A stretch of DNA of 43,758 nt, taken from a virus. The DNA is taken from positions 1 to 43,758 of the IMG/VR virus record IMGVR_UViG_3300017783_000054; one strand, written 5' to 3'. A program made the translations under genes and the position numbers. Shown one piece after another: positions 24,040 through 32,164 of this stretch. The notes under the pieces were generated by a model. That model was not told where the DNA came from. It worked only from the letters and a program-made list of their open reading frames with translations, and made no database searches. How positions within the stretch are numbered: position 1 is the first letter of the stretch; every line of letters starts with the position of its first letter.

Positions 24040-25359
24040 TTAGAATCCAGCGTAGAAGAATTGTTGTTGTCTTGTTCTACCCGTCAGGGTAGCAGCACCG
24101 ATACCAGCACCGAAGGTAACGTCATCTAGCGTAACGTTATCTGTAGAAAGCAGAGTTGCATCTGCATCAGGGAACGAGATTGTTCTGGTTGCCTGTAGAT
24201 TATCTAGGTTGAAGATAACCGCGCCTGCTCCACCAAATGCAGGTCTAACAACGGGAGATAGTAGAGTTTTGTTTCTAAGATCCTGTGCTGCTCTTTCGGT
24301 AACAAGAATGTTATTACCACCTGCATTATTTAGTATTCCATTAGATGGGAACTGATACGTCTCGTTTGTATTCTCAAGCAGATTGTCAAGGTCAAAGTTG
24401 ATCTTCTTAGAGATCGTTGTACCAGATGCAAAAATAGCATCGGAGTATACTTTGTTAGTAATAGTTTGAGTTGTATCTCTTCCCAACAATGTCAGACTCA
24501 GATCAGGAACCGTAATAATACGATTAGCAGTCAATTCTGATGTATTGATATTAGCACTAAACTCAGAGTCAAATGTCTGTTGGAATTTGACTGAAACAAA
24601 AGTCTTATTGAGAGAAATTTGTTCTGTCTTAGTATCTAACAGTGTAGAGTGGTTAGCATTTGCTTCTGCTGTAGTGGTAATTGCACCAGCATCAGGTAAG
24701 AAGTAAGAACGTCTAGCAGCAGCAGTTTCATCCCAGTTGATCTGGAATACTGCTTCTTCATCACCATCAACCAAAACAAAGTTGTCTTCATCAACCAAGA
24801 TAGTTTTGTTTCTCAGTGTTTGCTGAGAGTCATCACCTACAAGAACTGTACCATTTCCAGCAGTAACTGGTGGGAGGTTGAAGATTCTGATAGCAGTACC
24901 ACTGCCAATACCAGAAATCTCAAATCGTGCTTTTTGACCTTGAGAATCCTCAAGAATCATTGCAGTATCGTCAATCCTAAACTGACCTGTAACTCGTACA
25001 GATCCAGTACCTTTGGGTGCAAGAACAAGGTCGGAGTTATCTACTAAATCATCTAGTGCAGTCAAATAGTTTGATGTACTGCCATCAGAGTTCAAGAGAC
25101 GTGTGAAATACACTCCTCCAGCACCCCATGATAGACCAAGTTGGTCATATGCATTCTGGTACACTCCAGAATTACGGTCCAAATCAAAGGCAATACCAGG
25201 TTCTGCTTTAGACCCCGCACCCACGCCTTTGAATAACTGGTTGATCCTCGCTTTCCTGTTAGGAATAAGCGGGTCAGATACTACGACAGGCAGAATTGCT
25301 TCACCCGATAAGGCAGCATCTGCAATGTCCTCTAATTGCGAAATCTTTTTGGTTCCCAC
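24040..25359 (-). CDS. repeat-containing tail fibre protein (439 aa)
   Basis: Starts MGTKKISQLEDIADAAL, a common N-terminus of cyanophage fibre proteins. It carries several TLxNKT-type repeats (TLRNKTILVD, TITNKVYSDA, DLRNKTLLSP), each followed by a beta segment ending in (R)xIxxPDAxxTLL, typical of a trimeric fibre shaft. A perfect TATAAATA late promoter lies 28 nt upstream. It is the first of the large structural genes downstream of the halogenase. Confidence 0.75.
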   Translation of the reverse strand: MGTKKISQLEDIADAALSGEAILPVVVSDPLIPNRKARINQLFKGVGAGSKAEPGIAFDLDRNSGVYQNAYDQLGLSWGAGGVYFTRLLNSDGSTSNYLTALDDLVDNSDLVLAPKGTGSVRVTGQFRIDDTAMILEDSQGQKARFEISGIGSGTAIRIFNLPPVTAGNGTVLVGDDSQQTLRNKTILVDEDNFVLVDGDEEAVFQINWDETAAARRSYFLPDAGAITTTAEANANHSTLLDTKTEQISLNKTFVSVKFQQTFDSEFSANINTSELTANRIITVPDLSLTLLGRDTTQTITNKVYSDAIFASGTTISKKINFDLDNLLENTNETYQFPSNGILNNAGGNNILVTERAAQDLRNKTLLSPVVRPAFGGAGAVIFNLDNLQATRTISFPDADATLLSTDNVTLDDVTFGAGIGAATLTGRTRQQQFFYAGF

Positions 25360-25387
25360 GGACTGACGATATAGTTCTTACAAAAGT

Positions 25388-25395
25388 TATTTATA
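25388..25395 (-). promoter_or_regulatory. late promoter TATAAATA (perfect T4 consensus)
   Basis: Matches the T4 late consensus exactly, 28 nt before the ATG of the 439-aa fibre gene. The TAA in it is the stop of the halogenase-like gene. Confidence 0.85.
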
Positions 25396-26470
25396 CTGGT
25401 TTGTAGATGCGTCCTAGATTATCATACATGTTCATTACCGACTGAGATGTATGGAAACCATAAGTAACCATATTTGTACGGATGTCGCCATCAATTATGT
25501 TCTGAATAAATGAGTCGCTGAGTTCTAAACTCTTTGCATAATCCCAAAATGGCGTATCATACTTAGATCCAAACTTATAATGATACAGGATAAAGTTAGC
25601 ATTCTCTTTGATCGAGCGTTGCATGTCATACTCAATTTTCTGTATTGGTCTTTCTCCCCATACTGCTTCCATCGTAAGTTCAATCCACTTCATATATCCA
25701 GCAACAGATGTTGCTTCCATAGGTTCGATAAAGAAGTATCTGTTACCGTTTAGGAATACTCGGTTATCAATAATAGGACTTTTGGCATAATAGTTCCTGA
25801 ACGGGAATGTTGCAGTAATATTATCTACACCAAATTGTTCTTTGAAATTTACCTCTGCTTCAGTGTCACTAGTAATATCACCATTATATAAGTATCCATA
25901 TTGCACACGATCTTGCAAATGGATTACAAATGTCCATCCATCTGGTGTTGTAACAGTTCTAGTCCATGGAACATTATCTGGATTGGGCATGTTAGATAAC
26001 ATTACCCGATTCAAAGGGTTAGTAATTATATTATAGTCTGTATAATCTGTAGGAAATCCTCTACAGTCATACACATAGTCTGCGTCACATTCATCATAGG
26101 TCTCAATATGCTTCTGAGTTACCTTGAAGATGCCTGTATCGCATATAAAATCTTGAAATAGATGAGGATCTAGGTGCATACCTACCTCATCAAAGTTGAA
26201 TGGGTGGAACCATTCAGGTTTATCTCCCCACCCCTCATATTTGATACCAAACTTAGGAGTTGCTTTCCAAGGATTATCGTGCCAGTTTAGACTCCACCCA
26301 AATGTATCTGCCAGAAAACCTGTCAGACCAGGAAAGGATCCCGACCCAACAGGTTCTGTATCAATCTCTTCATCATAATACAGTTCGACTTCAGTCTTAG
26401 GTGAGTAATGTCGCCAATATAATGCTGTAAGGACTCCCGCTAGACCTTTGCCAAGAACTGCAACTTTCAT
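25391..26470 (-). CDS. flavin-dependent tryptophan halogenase-like protein
   Basis: About 359 residues from ATG 26470, which overlaps the talC stop as ATGA; a longer frame from 26494 is less likely. FAD-binding GKGLAG is at residues 7-12. K73 in ATPKFGIKYEGW aligns by eye with the catalytic Lys of PrnA-type enzymes. DCRGFPTD (about 135-142) and FFIEPMEATSVAG match the family landmarks DCxGF and FIEPLExxxI. The WxWxIP motif typical of halogenases is degenerate (W179-T-F-V-I-H184), and the protein is much shorter than PrnA (about 540 residues). It may therefore halogenate a different substrate or act as another flavin monooxygenase. Confidence 0.75.
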   Translation of the reverse strand: MKVAVLGKGLAGVLTALYWRHYSPKTEVELYYDEEIDTEPVGSGSFPGLTGFLADTFGWSLNWHDNPWKATPKFGIKYEGWGDKPEWFHPFNFDEVGMHLDPHLFQDFICDTGIFKVTQKHIETYDECDADYVYDCRGFPTDYTDYNIITNPLNRVMLSNMPNPDNVPWTRTVTTPDGWTFVIHLQDRVQYGYLYNGDITSDTEAEVNFKEQFGVDNITATFPFRNYYAKSPIIDNRVFLNGNRYFFIEPMEATSVAGYMKWIELTMEAVWGERPIQKIEYDMQRSIKENANFILYHYKFGSKYDTPFWDYAKSLELSDSFIQNIIDGDIRTNMVTYGFHTSQSVMNMYDNLGRIYKPV

Positions 26471-27129
26471 AGTTTTTCTTTGAGTGATTTCCAATCTTCT
26501 TTGAACTTTTCAAGACCAGCGTCTGTCAGTGCATGTTTATACATTTTCCAGAATAGTGCTGGTGGCATAGTAACCACATCAGCACCATATAAGAATGCTT
26601 TCTCGATATGCTCTACAGATCTGGTCGATGCTGCTAGCACCTCAGTATCGTGAACTGCATGAGTTTCAAACGTTCCCACAATACCCTTGATAAGACCTAA
26701 AGCATCAAATCTTTGATCTTCTACTCTACCAATAAATGGAGATACAAAAGAAGCACCTGCTTTTGCTGCTAGAATTGCTTGTGAGATTGAGAATACTAGA
26801 GTTACGTTTACTCCAACTCCGAAGTCGGATAGATTCTTACATGCCAAAAGACCATCATAGTTACATGGCACTTTGATGGTAATATTTTGTGAAATATGAT
26901 AGAAAGGTTCTGCTTCTATAAGCATATCTTCTGCATTCTCTGAATTTACTTCTGCGCTAATACTAGCGTATTGTCCTTCAAAGATATCTGCAATTTCTTT
27001 GATTACTTCTTTAGGTTCTTTACCTTGAGCAAGCATCAAAGATGGATTTGTGGTTACACCGTCAATCAATCCTGTTTTATATGCTGACCTGATAAGATCG
27101 GGATCAGATGTATCTAAAAAGATTTTCAT
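26467..27129 (-). CDS. talC: transaldolase (TalC / F6P-aldolase-like)
   Basis: 220 residues, the short TalC/FSA-type class found in cyanophages. It transfers a dihydroxyacetone unit between sugar phosphates in the non-oxidative pentose phosphate pathway. Visible features: MKIFLDTSDP at the N-terminus, DGVTTNPSL at 23-31, NITIKVP at 82-88 with K86 as the Schiff-base lysine, and SPFIGRVED. It complements gnd and cp12 in this window, redirecting carbon from the Calvin cycle to NADPH and ribose synthesis. The 153-nt region upstream has a TTGACA (27183..27178), but no good -10 follows at 17 nt; TATGAT (27169..27164) is an alternative -10 without a consensus -35. Confidence 0.96.
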   Translation of the reverse strand: MKIFLDTSDPDLIRSAYKTGLIDGVTTNPSLMLAQGKEPKEVIKEIADIFEGQYASISAEVNSENAEDMLIEAEPFYHISQNITIKVPCNYDGLLACKNLSDFGVGVNVTLVFSISQAILAAKAGASFVSPFIGRVEDQRFDALGLIKGIVGTFETHAVHDTEVLAASTRSVEHIEKAFLYGADVVTMPPALFWKMYKHALTDAGLEKFKEDWKSLKEKL

Positions 27130-27282
27130 GGCATACCCTCATATTTTTTCTATGTATCTCACTATCATAAGACCTAATGTCAACAAAGGTCAGGGTTTGG
27201 ATATAAGGTATTGTATTTTGCAAACCTGTTGACATTTGGTGTTACATCTAGAGACTCACAGGCAAACCTATAACTCATCCAC

Positions 27283-27543
27283 TCAGTCAAGAAAGTCGAG
27301 ATTTGAGAGTGATTCTCCACGGTTTGGGTGGATGAGATCGAGGAATTGTTGTGCTTTTGTGAGTTGCTTTTGGTGGTAGTCTCTCCAGTCGATCGCTTCC
27401 GAGAGCATTTCCTCGTATGCTTGCCTCGCTTCCACTTTATCATCACTTAGATAGTCTCCAATAGCGTCACCCATTCGATCTTTGCGCTGACAGGCATATG
27501 CAGTTTGCCAATGTTCCATTTCAGGGCGTCCTTCAATTGTCAT
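27283..27543 (-). CDS. hypothetical protein (86 aa)
   Basis: Soluble, helical and acidic (CQRKDRMGDAIGDYLSDDK). Its ATG overlaps the upstream gene's stop as ATGA, which supports this frame over a competing frame at 27180..27446. It is the last gene of the seven-gene cluster started by the promoter at 28893-28921. No family is recognised. Confidence 0.6.
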   Translation of the reverse strand: MTIEGRPEMEHWQTAYACQRKDRMGDAIGDYLSDDKVEARQAYEEMLSEAIDWRDYHQKQLTKAQQFLDLIHPNRGESLSNLDFLD

Positions 27544-27836
27544 AGAAGTAGTTTACCTGCTCTACGAGTGGGTTTGATAATTGTACTAAAAGTAGTAGTA
27601 TAATAATCGTAAATATCTTCGTTGACTTCTCCTCGGAAGACAACAAATTTCTTAGATACCTCTAGTTTCTTAGTAGACTCGTCCGCCAAGAAGGGTGCCC
27701 AAGATACAAAACCGATTTTGTTACCTTCACCAGGAACGGCAACAATCGGGTTTGATACAGTGATAGTGTCATCAGTTTCGTCGAGGATTTCAGTAATAAC
27801 CTCCTCACCCGACGCCATTCGCATTAGTTGGATCAT
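27540..27836 (-). CDS. conserved cyanophage protein, Lsm-like beta fold (98 aa)
   Basis: Begins MIQLMRMASGEEVITEILDE, followed by DDTITVSNPIVAV and FVSWAPFLAD. This is the strand pattern of a small Sm/Lsm-like barrel and resembles a short protein conserved in T4-like cyanophages. RNA binding is only a structural guess. Its stop overlaps the next ATG by 4 nt. Confidence 0.65.
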   Translation of the reverse strand: MIQLMRMASGEEVITEILDETDDTITVSNPIVAVPGEGNKIGFVSWAPFLADESTKKLEVSKKFVVFRGEVNEDIYDYYTTTFSTIIKPTRRAGKLLL

Positions 27837-27871
27837 GATAATAAGTCAAGTTTTCAAAAGGGGCGCTCTTT

Positions 27872-28093
27872 CTATTCAGAGTTCTTTTGTACTCCCCTTT
27901 GTTTTTCTTCTTTTAGAAGTTTGAAGTACAGTTTGTAATACGGTTTTTTCATTTGATCGAGGACTTGCATGTCCTCTTCAAAACCCATATACTTACAGAG
28001 TTGATAAGATCCCTCTAATTCACTAAGTAATCTCAGTATATTAGCAGGAAGTCTTTCAAGTCCTCCTGGTTGATACTGCTTGGGGATCGTCAT
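27872..28093 (-). CDS. small conserved hypothetical protein (73 aa)
   Basis: A helical protein, MTIPKQYQPGGLERLPANIL, with a basic C-terminal half (YYKLYFKLLKEEKQRG). It overlaps the upstream gene by 38 nt and is 35 nt from the next. No function is recognised. Confidence 0.6.
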   Translation of the reverse strand: MTIPKQYQPGGLERLPANILRLLSELEGSYQLCKYMGFEEDMQVLDQMKKPYYKLYFKLLKEEKQRGVQKNSE

Positions 28094-28244
28094 CGATACT
28101 ATATGTAGGTGGGTGAAAATTACAGTATTCGTTGAAGGTAATTTTCATTTCCTTCTCAGTGAGATTAGCATGTTTTGCTGCTTTTGGCAAGTTCCACTTT
28201 GCTGACCACAGCATTTCCATTGATCGACGGGTTTCAGGTCTCAT
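28056..28244 (-). CDS. small helix-turn-helix-like protein (62 aa)
   Basis: Reads MRPETRRSMEMLWSAKWNLP, then KAAKHANLTEKEMKITFNEY. The AAKHANLTEKEMK stretch has the spacing of a helix-turn-helix recognition unit, so DNA binding is possible. ATGA overlap with the upstream membrane-protein gene. I recall similar short proteins in cyanophages, with no proven function. Confidence 0.6.
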   Translation of the reverse strand: MRPETRRSMEMLWSAKWNLPKAAKHANLTEKEMKITFNEYCNFHPPTYSIDDDPQAVSTRRT

Positions 28245-28453
28245 GGATATAATTTAGATAACGAAATGAACAATAGGAATGCTAGCATTATAACTACATC
28301 CCACGATTTTGTCTTTATAAAGTATGGAATTGAAATTAGATCTGCAACAAAGTGTGCAGTCACACCAACTAATACATTTACATGAAGGACAATAAAGTAG
28401 GCAATAATAACAAGAGCACTACCTAAGACCCTTAGACGAATTAGATTTGCCAT
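28241..28453 (-). CDS. small membrane protein (70 aa)
   Basis: Hydrophobic segments at about residues 8-30 and 52-66 with basic residues at the N-terminus (MANLIRLRVLG) predict two membrane spans. It starts directly after the stop of the 74-aa gene and overlaps the next by 4 nt. A short conserved SIPYFIKTKSWDV loop lies between the spans. Function unknown. Confidence 0.6.
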   Translation of the reverse strand: MANLIRLRVLGSALVIIAYFIVLHVNVLVGVTAHFVADLISIPYFIKTKSWDVVIMLAFLLFISLSKLYP

Positions 28454-28678
28454 TTAGTCACGGGTGTCATTATTTTCGATAAATTGGGATTTGAATTCAT
28501 TCACCATGTCAAGGATATCAGGTTCGACAGGTGCAGCACGTTCAGCAACAGGTACGCACATGACATACTTTCCGCTTTCCAAACGTACTTTCCACACAAT
28601 GTTTTCCCTACCAGTGAGTTCAATGCAGAATTCTAGATTCTTCTCGAACTCTTCATAAGAGATTTCGTATTGATTCAT
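28454..28678 (-). CDS. small acidic hypothetical protein (74 aa)
   Basis: MNQYEISYEEFEKNLEFCIE, then a short beta pair (VWKVRLESGKYVMCVPV) and an acidic C-terminus. ATGA overlap with the first gene of the cluster. No family is recognised. Confidence 0.6.
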   Translation of the reverse strand: MNQYEISYEEFEKNLEFCIELTGRENIVWKVRLESGKYVMCVPVAERAAPVEPDILDMVNEFKSQFIENNDTRD

Positions 28679-28869
28679 AGTCTTACAGAATACATTTCAT
28701 CAGGGACAAATGCTTTGATCATGTTCCAGGTATCAGTGAATCCTTCACGTCCTTCCTCATCCCAGAGGAACTGAACTTCTTCGTAGTCACCACGATCAGA
28801 AGTCATCTCGATCTTGCGTTGTGCCACGTTTATGACCACATGCTCAAGGAACTGGGTGGTTTCTTCCAT
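28675..28869 (-). CDS. small acidic hypothetical protein (64 aa)
   Basis: MEETTQFLEHVVINVAQRKI, then an acidic stretch (SDRGDYEEVQFLWDEEGREG) and AFVPDEMYSVRL. It heads the seven-gene cluster. A near-consensus sigma70 promoter ends 23 nt before the ATG, pointing to early expression. No function is recognised. Confidence 0.6.
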   Translation of the reverse strand: MEETTQFLEHVVINVAQRKIEMTSDRGDYEEVQFLWDEEGREGFTDTWNMIKAFVPDEMYSVRL

Positions 28870-28892
28870 GGAGGTGTTTCGCTTACCCCCTG

Positions 28893-28921
28893 ATCATAGC
28901 ACACCCAGAGAGCATTGTCAA
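28893..28921 (-). promoter_or_regulatory. strong sigma70-like promoter
   Basis: TTGACA (28921..28916), 17-nt spacer, TATGAT (28898..28893): 6/6 and 5/6 matches. The TGA in TTGACA is the stop codon of gp5. The -10 ends 23 nt before the ATG at 28869. This is the best host-type promoter in the window. Confidence 0.85.
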
Positions 28922-31401
28922 TTCAGGTTGATCGCACCACCCAGGATGTTTACGATTGCACCCTTCATCGTGACGGTTGCACCACCAGTGATATCCACTG
29001 CAGCACTTGCTTTTAGTAGGACCGCACCAGCAGCAACACTAGCAACAAATGCGCCAGCACCAACCTTGAACAAAGCACCACCTGCTTTACAGGTTACCAA
29101 GAATGGACCTGGTGTAACAACAGAGAACCTAGGAATAGGATCAATTGATGGTGATGGACCTAGGATAATATCATAGGGTCCATTACACTGCCAGAATACA
29201 CCCGATTTTGCCTTAGGCAATGGTGGTACGTTTACAAAGTGCCACTGAGCAGATGAATATGTTGTCAATGTATTGTTAGCACTCATAACAATATCACCAC
29301 CACGAATATTCACTGATGGAGCATTGATCTCAGTATTACCTGTTGGAGCACCAACAGAGGTGTTCATAGTATTGATTTGACCATCAGTAGCATTCAATTT
29401 GAATGTACCACCAGATGAACTGATATCTACATCAGATTCAAATTTGATTTGGTGCTTTTGAATCTTATCTGCTTTACCAGGATTTTTACCATTGGCATCT
29501 TTCTGCTGTGGAGCACCAACAGCAGTAACCATCATGGCACCACCTACCTCAAGATGGAAGTTACCTGTCACTTTTAGGTGATAATCACCATTGATAGTAT
29601 GAACTTCATCGCCTCGGATGTTATAACAAAGATCTTTAGCAACATCAACGGTATATGCGTTTGCATATTGACTATGGTCACCTGCTACTGGTTTCTTCTC
29701 GGTTTTACTTTTATCTCTAGAAAGTGCTTTCTTTTCATCTGCTCCTGCTTCTGTAGAAAGATACTTCTTATATGCATTATCATCGACATAAATTGATGTA
29801 TGCACAGTACCAGAAGGAGTTCTTTCAGTCTGGGATTGTCTACCAGGAACACCAGTGTGTTGTCTCCAACCACCACTCATGAAAGTTTCTGCCTGAGTCA
29901 GATAAGGACTAGCATCGTTATAAATTTGTGAGACAAAATCTGATGCAACATTACGACTACCTTGAGCAAATCCACTTCCTAAGTCACCACATTTACGGTT
30001 TCCTAATTTATCTGCAAGTCCTTCTGCATCACAATAAGTAGTACCTAGGAATGGAATGAATGCCTTTGTTCTATTATCTTGTCTGGTTCTATCACACCCA
30101 AAATCAAAGAGGTTGAACAAGAACAAAACAATTTGCAAGAACCCTTCAAAACCAACTGACGCAAGATCAAATCCATCAGCAAAAATTGTAGATCCTTCTT
30201 TCCAAGTATCAATAATCTTCTTTGCAGCACCAATACCAGAAAGAATACCTTCAGCAGCAGATACAATATTCTTTACAGCACACAGAAGACTATCCATTGC
30301 TGACAAAATGCCTTGCCCAAGTTTATCAATACCCTGATTGATAAAATCGCCAGCAAAGTCCAATGCTTTATCGAGAGCAGATTCAATAAATGAACTGAAT
30401 GGTGACATCACCATGTCAATAAAACTACCGATCTGATCATCAAGAGTACAGATCTGAGACAAAATCAACTGAATACCAGTTTTCACAATTGCCATTGTTG
30501 CAGTTGGAATACCAGTAAATGATGCAATCATAGCACCACCAGAAGTTAGTTTTCCTGCAAGTTCTGTCAAAAACTCTCGCATAGCAGCAATTGCTTCACC
30601 GCCAATCGCCGCAATTGCGTTTTCTACAGATCCAATGATATTATCAAGTGCAACTGGAGCACCTGTAGCAACACTGACATATCCATTACCTTGAGACTTG
30701 ATTCCAGACAGTTCTTTTGCTGCTGTATCAAGAACAGATTCTAGATGCACCGTAAGGGTCTTAGAAGGTCCACCAACGCCGTCTGCAGCAGCGACTGGGG
30801 GTCCAATACTCTTTGCAGCGCCTGCCGTACCAGTTTTGACGCCAACGCCCTGCGGGTTCGCTGGTGCGCTTTGAGAGTCCTCTTTAGTTCCTGCAGTTTG
30901 GACTGAATTATTTCTATTTGCGTTTTGCTCGTCCCCCTCCATAGTTGCCGTATTATTGGAACCTGAGGCAGTAGTGTAATTGACTACTTTACGCATTTCG
31001 CCGCCAGTTAGGGCAAAAAGTGGTTCCTTACGTGATTCTCCACCTTTGATAGTACGAAGAACTCCCATAACACAAGGCATCTGTGCTTCTTCACCGTCTA
31101 GGAAGAAACCTAGAACAATAGCACCAGATTGCAATTGACCAGAAGACTGTCCCTGACCATCATTACCTGGTTGGTTTGTAGGTTGTAAAACTAACGCCCA
31201 TGGCAAATCATCTGTTGGTAGTGTCTCCATAGAACCACCATCAGCATCTGTATACCAACCCAAAATTCTTACTTTGACACGGTTGATCTGCAGGGGATCT
31301 TGGTTATCTTCAACCTCACCGATCCACCATTGCATTCCGTCCTTACCAAAGAAGTCATTCTGACGTTCTTTTACATATCCTTCAACTTGGGACGTTGCCA
31401 T
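28918..31401 (-). CDS. gp5-like baseplate central spike/hub protein without lysozyme domain
   Basis: 827 residues. About 24-115 form the gp5/VgrG OB-fold (WWIGEVEDNQDPLQINRVKV, PWALVLQP, GAIVLGFFLDGE, CVMGVL). In T4 gp5 a lysozyme domain follows; here there is instead a Ser/Gly/Asn linker and a long amphipathic helical, partly hydrophobic region (about 225-450), including FLQIVLFLFNLFDF. The C-terminus has the spike beta-helix repeat (GDYHLKVTGNFHLEVGG, V.G at 8-residue spacing) and an Asn/Gly/Ala-rich needle. The lysozyme function is probably supplied by the two large proteins upstream. It is preceded by a late promoter and the repeated hairpin. Confidence 0.85.
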   Translation of the reverse strand: MATSQVEGYVKERQNDFFGKDGMQWWIGEVEDNQDPLQINRVKVRILGWYTDADGGSMETLPTDDLPWALVLQPTNQPGNDGQGQSSGQLQSGAIVLGFFLDGEEAQMPCVMGVLRTIKGGESRKEPLFALTGGEMRKVVNYTTASGSNNTATMEGDEQNANRNNSVQTAGTKEDSQSAPANPQGVGVKTGTAGAAKSIGPPVAAADGVGGPSKTLTVHLESVLDTAAKELSGIKSQGNGYVSVATGAPVALDNIIGSVENAIAAIGGEAIAAMREFLTELAGKLTSGGAMIASFTGIPTATMAIVKTGIQLILSQICTLDDQIGSFIDMVMSPFSSFIESALDKALDFAGDFINQGIDKLGQGILSAMDSLLCAVKNIVSAAEGILSGIGAAKKIIDTWKEGSTIFADGFDLASVGFEGFLQIVLFLFNLFDFGCDRTRQDNRTKAFIPFLGTTYCDAEGLADKLGNRKCGDLGSGFAQGSRNVASDFVSQIYNDASPYLTQAETFMSGGWRQHTGVPGRQSQTERTPSGTVHTSIYVDDNAYKKYLSTEAGADEKKALSRDKSKTEKKPVAGDHSQYANAYTVDVAKDLCYNIRGDEVHTINGDYHLKVTGNFHLEVGGAMMVTAVGAPQQKDANGKNPGKADKIQKHQIKFESDVDISSSGGTFKLNATDGQINTMNTSVGAPTGNTEINAPSVNIRGGDIVMSANNTLTTYSSAQWHFVNVPPLPKAKSGVFWQCNGPYDIILGPSPSIDPIPRFSVVTPGPFLVTCKAGGALFKVGAGAFVASVAAGAVLLKASAAVDITGGATVTMKGAIVNILGGAINLN

Positions 31402-31423
31402 ATTATGAAATCAAATCGTACAT

Positions 31424-31431
31424 TATTTATG
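31424..31431 (-). promoter_or_regulatory. late promoter CATAAATA
   Basis: Ends 22 nt before the gp5 ATG at 31401. Confidence 0.75.
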
Positions 31432-31456
31432 GAAAAACCTTATAGGTCTCATTTTT

Positions 31457-31475
31457 GGCGGAGTTTTTTTCCGCC
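31457..31475. repeat. repeated GGCGGA hairpin, copy 1
   Basis: GGCGGA/TCCGCC stem with a 7-nt loop, flanked by A/T runs. Copy 2 is at 41829-41847; the 19-nt core is identical, and both copies lie 25-27 nt upstream of a late promoter. The T-tract (31477..31481) follows the stem on the plus strand, so as a terminator it would stop rightward, antisense transcription. Confidence 0.75.
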
Positions 31476-31500
31476 CTTTTTCAGAATCAAAAGTTCGTTT

Positions 31501-31947
31501 TCATTTACGCCTTTTGAATTCATAGAATTGACAACCACCAAAGACATACTCGCCATATTGATCGGTGCCTCTATCATATACTCTATACAAATCAGGAAGT
31601 AATTCCATCTTTGTAGCAATTAGCGTACCATTCTTAGTTTGGCAATTACCATTATCTTGTCCAAACCACCCATTTCTACGTGGTGTCAAGACAATAGCAC
31701 AGTTACCTTTTCTTGTCCAATCTGTGTTATAAGTTTCCATAACAACAGACCCATCATCATACTCTACGAATTTGTGTAAGGTATGGCGATAGGCATTTTC
31801 TTTACCTTCTGGATGTTTCCATTGCCAAGATTCATATCCGTCTGGGATCTTGATCCATTCAACAATGATTCTAGAAAATTCTGTAGGATACATTGAACAT
31901 TGCTCAATATTATCCCAAACACCTAGAACATAATCTTCAATCTTCAT
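31501..31947 (-). CDS. cpeT: CpeT-like phycobiliprotein lyase homologue
   Basis: 148 residues. It matches the CpeT/CpcT (DUF1001) layout by eye: an N-terminal Trp/Asn helix (VWDNIEQCSMYPTEFSRI), a central GNCAIVLTPRRNGWFGQD strand pair with conserved Cys, and a C-terminal DRGTDQYGEYVFGG...FYEF motif typical of the family. CpeT-type lyases attach bilins to phycobiliproteins; cyanophages carry short versions as auxiliary genes. It overlaps cp12 by 11 nt and so shares its early/late dual promoter. The enzyme activity of the short phage form is not proven. Confidence 0.75.
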   Translation of the reverse strand: MKIEDYVLGVWDNIEQCSMYPTEFSRIIVEWIKIPDGYESWQWKHPEGKENAYRHTLHKFVEYDDGSVVMETYNTDWTRKGNCAIVLTPRRNGWFGQDNGNCQTKNGTLIATKMELLPDLYRVYDRGTDQYGEYVFGGCQFYEFKRRK

Positions 31948-32164
31948 ATACTAAACATTCTGGTTCCGAAGGGTTTGCGTCACAGAATAGTTCTAGGTAG
32001 GTTGGATCATGATGATCGCCTGCTTCAATCTCTTTCTTGTGATGCTCTGCATACTCCTCCAATTCATGCAACTCACCTTCAATGTGGCGACGTTGATTAG
32101 GTGAAGTTAGAGGGTTGTCAAGGATCTCCTTGTCCTTTTCAATATGCTTTTCAATTGATTCCAT
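31937..32164 (-). CDS. cp12: CP12-like Calvin-cycle inhibitor
   Basis: 75 residues. The C-terminal CP12 signature LELFCDANPSEPECLVYED has the redox pair C61 and C70 (C-x8-C). Host CP12 ties GAPDH and phosphoribulokinase into an inactive complex, shutting down the Calvin cycle. The N-terminal part is a charged coiled coil without the second cysteine pair of plant-type CP12. Phage CP12 is a known auxiliary gene and works in the same direction as gnd and talC here. It is inserted between the hub genes gp27 and gp5, with its own overlapping early and late promoters. Confidence 0.85.
   Translation of the reverse strand: MESIEKHIEKDKEILDNPLTSPNQRRHIEGELHELEEYAEHHKKEIEAGDHHDPTYLELFCDANPSEPECLVYED

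Noticed and set aside
13570-25359. A diversity-generating retroelement acting on the fibre genes
   Set aside because: No reverse transcriptase gene and no template/variable repeat pair was seen in the window.
27155-27183. A sigma70 promoter for talC using TTGACA at 27183..27178
   Set aside because: No -10 with more than half matches lies 16-18 nt downstream; the signal stays undecided.
27180-27446. An 88-codon minus-strand frame overlapping the 86-aa gene
   Set aside because: It lacks the ATGA coupling of the 27283..27543 gene and is rich in unusual Lys/Thr/Asn runs, as expected of an out-of-frame read.
31457-31481. Calling the GGCGGA hairpin a terminator of cpeT
   Set aside because: The T-tract follows the stem on the plus strand, not on the coding minus strand; listed as a repeat instead. 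The same applies at 41829-41854.
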